Source of the DNA: Actinomycetota bacterium
GTDB lineage: Bacteria; Actinomycetota; Thermoleophilia; Solirubrobacterales; Solirubrobacteraceae
Assembly (NCBI GenBank): GCA_903970315.1
Contig: CAJCIJ010000328.1
Location: forward strand, 1-6,981
Length of the DNA stretch: 6,981 nucleotides
Direction of reading: 5' to 3'
Below are positions 5,146 to 6,981 of the stretch, piece after piece. Position 1 is the first letter of the stretch. The number at the start of each line of letters is the position of its first letter. The position numbers and the translations under genes are program-made. The notes beneath the pieces were generated by a model, which saw only the letters and a program-made list of their open reading frames with translations, had not been told where the DNA came from and did not search any database.

Positions 5146-6864
5146 CTACGTGGGGGCAATATGCCCGGTGCCGTCATCGCCGCCAGCGTGATCCGACGGA
5201 GTCATGAGCAGTGCGCGTTCGTTGACTAGGTAGACGATCACGTCGGGACACTCGAGCGCCGTCAGGTCGATCACAGGCGAGTCGGCGCCGATCAGGACCG
5301 TAAAGCGGAAGTGGCGTGCGGTCCACTCGGCGAGCATCTCGTGGACCGGGTCACCCACAAATAGGCAGCGCCCGAGGTTCTCGTCGGTCGGCTGCTCCCA
5401 GCCCCGGGCGAAGTTGGTCTTCAGCCGTGCCAAGTGCTCGTGCGGCGTATGCTTGGCCCCGCCGGTGGGCGCCACGACCACGGGCTCGCTGGGCGGGTCG
5501 GGCAGCTGGTCGGGCAGGCACCGAACAAGGCCGGACTCGGTGGCGACCGCAAGCCGGCCGCGCCACGGTTGCGGGGGGGCGGTGCGCAAGGCGCCGCCGT
5601 CCAACTCCACCGGCGGCGGCACTCCCGGAAGGATCATCGCCGCCCGCTTGACGACAGCACGGTAGGCGCTGTAGACACCCCACTCGGTCATGACGCCGGT
5701 CGTGGGAGAGAACACCGGGTAGCGTTCGGCGCCCGCTTGCAGAGCCGGCATCAGATCCAGGGCGTCGAGTGTCTGATGGTCGGACAGTCCGCGCAGGATC
5801 AGGTCTCCTGGGCGCGTCGCGGTGGCGGTGCGCGCGGGCTGGGGTAGCTGTTCGCGGTAGACGAGCTCCTTGATCGGCAGCAGAACCGGCAGTAGCCGCG
5901 CGTTGCCCTCGCTGACACGGCTGTCGAGCTGGTCGAGAGCGTCGAGCAGGACCGCGATGTTGGCTTCAGTACTCGCGCGCGCGTTCGGGGAAAGCGCCGC
6001 GAGCACCTGTGCGTCGTACAGCCATCCGCCTCCACCGACGACGGCGACGCCATCGGGAGCGGCGTCAGCCGGGCTGGTCGGGGCGCGGGGGACGGCGCCG
6101 TTGCCCAAGATTCGCGCTCCGACCGTCTCAAGCGGCCCCACGGAGAACGTGGCGCCATACCAGGGACCGTCGCTTCGGCCGTCTTCGCTGGTGAAACCGG
6201 ATGCGGGGTCAAGAGCGCCGCCGGGCGTCTCCACGCGCAGGGTGCGCCGGCCCGCATGTGCGCGCCCAGCGGGTAGCTCGAATTGGAATGCGTGGGCACC
6301 GTCGCCGATGCCCGCGGCCGCCAGGCTCGGACGCGCCAACTCGGCGACCGTGGTACCTACGGCTTCGCCGTCGAGGATCACGCGGACCTCGACTCGCTCG
6401 TGCGGCCACGCGGGGCTCCACGCCCACCCCTCCACGACACCGTCGTGCACCTGCTCGACGCGCCCGTCGGTCGCGGGCCTCCCCGTGGTTGGTGCGTCGG
6501 GGTGGTCGACGGCAAACCACACGCCAGACCATGCGCTGTTCTCGTCCGCCACCCCCACCGAGAAGCCCTTCGCGGGCGCCAGCGCCTCGTCTCCGGCTGC
6601 AATCCGCAGCAGGTGACGCCCACGCTCGGCCACCCGCTGGGGTAGCTCGAATTGGAATGCGTGGGCACCGTCGCCGATGCCCGCAGCCGCCAGGCTCGGA
6701 CGCGCTAACTCGGCGACAGCGGTGCCCGTCTCGACGCCGTCGACGAACACTCGCAGCGTCACGCGTTCCGTCGGATCCTCGGGGTTCCATGCCCAGCCTT
6801 CGATCACCCCGTCCTGCACGCGCTCGACACGTCCGTCGACCGCGATCATGTCATTGGCGACCAT
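5146..6864 (-). CDS. Two GWAW modules fused to a degenerate AlgX/AlgJ-like SGNH domain
   Basis: A 572-residue protein with no visible signal peptide or membrane anchor. GWAW modules lie at about 9-100 and 132-224, joined by a ~30-residue linker. Residues 270-560 follow the AlgX/AlgJ order: GGGGWLYD (277-284, the usual GWLF entry motif), LLPIKELVYREQLP (328-341, the usual PdKe.vY..LP), TTGVMTEWGVYSAYRAV (388-404), LFVGDPVHEM (501-510) and PDVIVYLVNERAL (540-552). In active members these carry a DxHW pair and a GDS serine; here the aligned positions read T389, V391 and P506, so acetyl transfer or esterase activity is unlikely. AlgJ is anchored and AlgX is exported by a signal peptide, and both O-acetylate exopolysaccharide in the periplasm; this protein seems soluble and non-catalytic, perhaps a glycan-binding or scaffolding factor. 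The ATG at 6864 is the first start in frame; a TATCCT box lies 9 bases before it, and the only GAGG is just 3 bases away. A start at residue 6 is also possible. Confidence 0.8.
   Translation of the reverse strand: MVANDMIAVDGRVERVQDGVIEGWAWNPEDPTERVTLRVFVDGVETGTAVAELARPSLAAAGIGDGAHAFQFELPQRVAERGRHLLRIAAGDEALAPAKGFSVGVADENSAWSGVWFAVDHPDAPTTGRPATDGRVEQVHDGVVEGWAWSPAWPHERVEVRVILDGEAVGTTVAELARPSLAAAGIGDGAHAFQFELPAGRAHAGRRTLRVETPGGALDPASGFTSEDGRSDGPWYGATFSVGPLETVGARILGNGAVPRAPTSPADAAPDGVAVVGGGGWLYDAQVLAALSPNARASTEANIAVLLDALDQLDSRVSEGNARLLPVLLPIKELVYREQLPQPARTATATRPGDLILRGLSDHQTLDALDLMPALQAGAERYPVFSPTTGVMTEWGVYSAYRAVVKRAAMILPGVPPPVELDGGALRTAPPQPWRGRLAVATESGLVRCLPDQLPDPPSEPVVVAPTGGAKHTPHEHLARLKTNFARGWEQPTDENLGRCLFVGDPVHEMLAEWTARHFRFTVLIGADSPVIDLTALECPDVIVYLVNERALLMTPSDHAGGDDGTGHIAPT
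6193..6471 (-). repeat. GWAW module, second copy in the minus-strand protein
   Basis: Residues 132-224, from TDGRVEQVHDGVVEGWAW through RPSLAAAGIGDGAHAF to the terminal RRTLRVETPGG strand. It shares its whole layout with the first copy and with the module in the large membrane protein. Its second half is nearly identical in DNA to copy one, while its first half has diverged. Confidence 0.75.
6271..6348 (-). repeat. 78-bp direct repeat, unit B
   Basis: By eye this differs from the unit at 6640-6717 by two bases in 78. The offset is 369 bases (123 codons), so the reading frame is kept. It encodes the SLAAAGIGDG-AHAFQFELP half of the second GWAW module. Confidence 0.9.
6565..6840 (-). repeat. 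GWAW module, first copy in the minus-strand protein
   Basis: Residues 9-100, opening VDGRVERVQDGVIEGWAW, with VDG at 41-43 and RPSLAAAGIGDGAHAF at 55-70, closing with a HLLRIAAGDEALAPAKGF strand. It starts almost at the N-terminus, leaving no room for a signal peptide. Confidence 0.75.
6640..6717 (-). repeat. 78-bp direct repeat, unit A
   Basis: Near-identical partner of 6271-6348, encoding the same half of the first GWAW module. Flanking module sequence is clearly less alike, which points to recent gene conversion or a partial duplication rather than an old whole-domain duplication. Confidence 0.9.
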
Positions 6865-6981
6865 AGGCCTCGGAGGATACGCGAGCGTTAATGGTCAGCT
6901 CCGAGAGCCGTTTGGTCCCCCGGCACAGAGAGGCGTGCTGGCGCACCGAGCCCCGCGCCTGGCGGCCAAGCTGCGCCCGCC
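6848..6981 (+). CDS. Possible 5' end of a divergent ORF running off the window
   Basis: A plus-strand frame opens at ATG 6848 (MSLATIGLGGYASVNGQL) and stays open for 44 codons to the window edge; an internal GTG at 6935 would start VLAHRAPRLAAKLRP. The ATG lies 17 bases inside the start of the minus-strand gene. No ribosome site or family motif is seen. In GC-rich DNA an open frame of this length is common, so this is only a possibility. Nothing else is recognised in 6865-6981. Confidence 0.15.
   Translation, partial: MSLATIGLGGYASVNGQLREPFGPPAQRGVLAHRAPRLAAKLRP
6874..6879 (-). promoter_or_regulatory. Putative -10 box (TATCCT) of the minus-strand gene
   Basis: On the minus strand TATCCT lies nine bases before the ATG at 6864, so the leader would be only a few bases long. 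A CTGACC resembling a -35 box is 13 bases further upstream, too near for a normal sigma-70-type spacing. This is a weak call. Confidence 0.3.

Noticed and set aside
4967..5191. Plus-strand frame of 74 codons overlapping the methyltransferase end, reading ADVTVTVTEHDVAFSADGYF
   Set aside because: It looks slightly protein-like and could be a frameshifted extension of the methyltransferase, but it overlaps genes on both sides, has no start signal and matches no family I know. A frameshift near 4970-5000 should be excluded from the reads.
5870..6616. Plus-strand open frame of 248 codons
   Set aside because: It is antisense to the GWAW/SGNH gene, and its Ser/Pro/Arg-rich translation has no recognisable domain.

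Overview
The window is high-GC bacterial DNA, densely coded, with GTG starts and promoter-like TANNNT boxes very close to two start codons. This suits an actinobacterium; the protein style recalls soil lineages such as Thermoleophilia, but that placement is an impression without a database search. Every gene with a recognisable family points to cell-surface polysaccharide assembly or decoration. I see no tRNA, rRNA, transposase, CRISPR or phage gene.

Layout. (1) Positions 1-2898, plus strand: the 3' part of a very large membrane protein whose true start lies upstream of the window. It joins the C-terminal end of a YfhO-like membrane protein, a ~93-residue 'GWAW' beta-rich module and a second complete multi-spanning GT-C-like membrane module. 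(2) Positions 2898-3087: a gap holding a possible 42-codon ORF that starts on the stop codon of the large gene, followed by a putative promoter. (3) Positions 3097-5051, plus strand: a two-gene translationally coupled unit, a WbmS/NodB-like polysaccharide deacetylase followed by a class I SAM methyltransferase with a coiled-coil tail. (4) Positions 5052-5145: a short convergent gap with a 3x6-bp tandem repeat. (5) Positions 5146-6864, minus strand: a 572-residue protein made of two GWAW modules and an AlgX/AlgJ-like SGNH domain whose catalytic residues all appear to be replaced. (6) Positions 6865-6981: its upstream region, with a possible -10 element and perhaps the 5' end of a divergent ORF.

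How the genes may work together (inference): the large membrane protein would use a lipid-linked sugar donor to modify a glycan on the outer face of the membrane, while the deacetylase-like and methyltransferase proteins act on sugars or sugar precursors. The minus-strand protein looks like a glycan-binding protein built on a dead acetyltransferase/esterase fold. The most striking feature is the same GWAW module in two otherwise unrelated proteins on opposite strands, three copies in all, which suggests a common ligand or partner.
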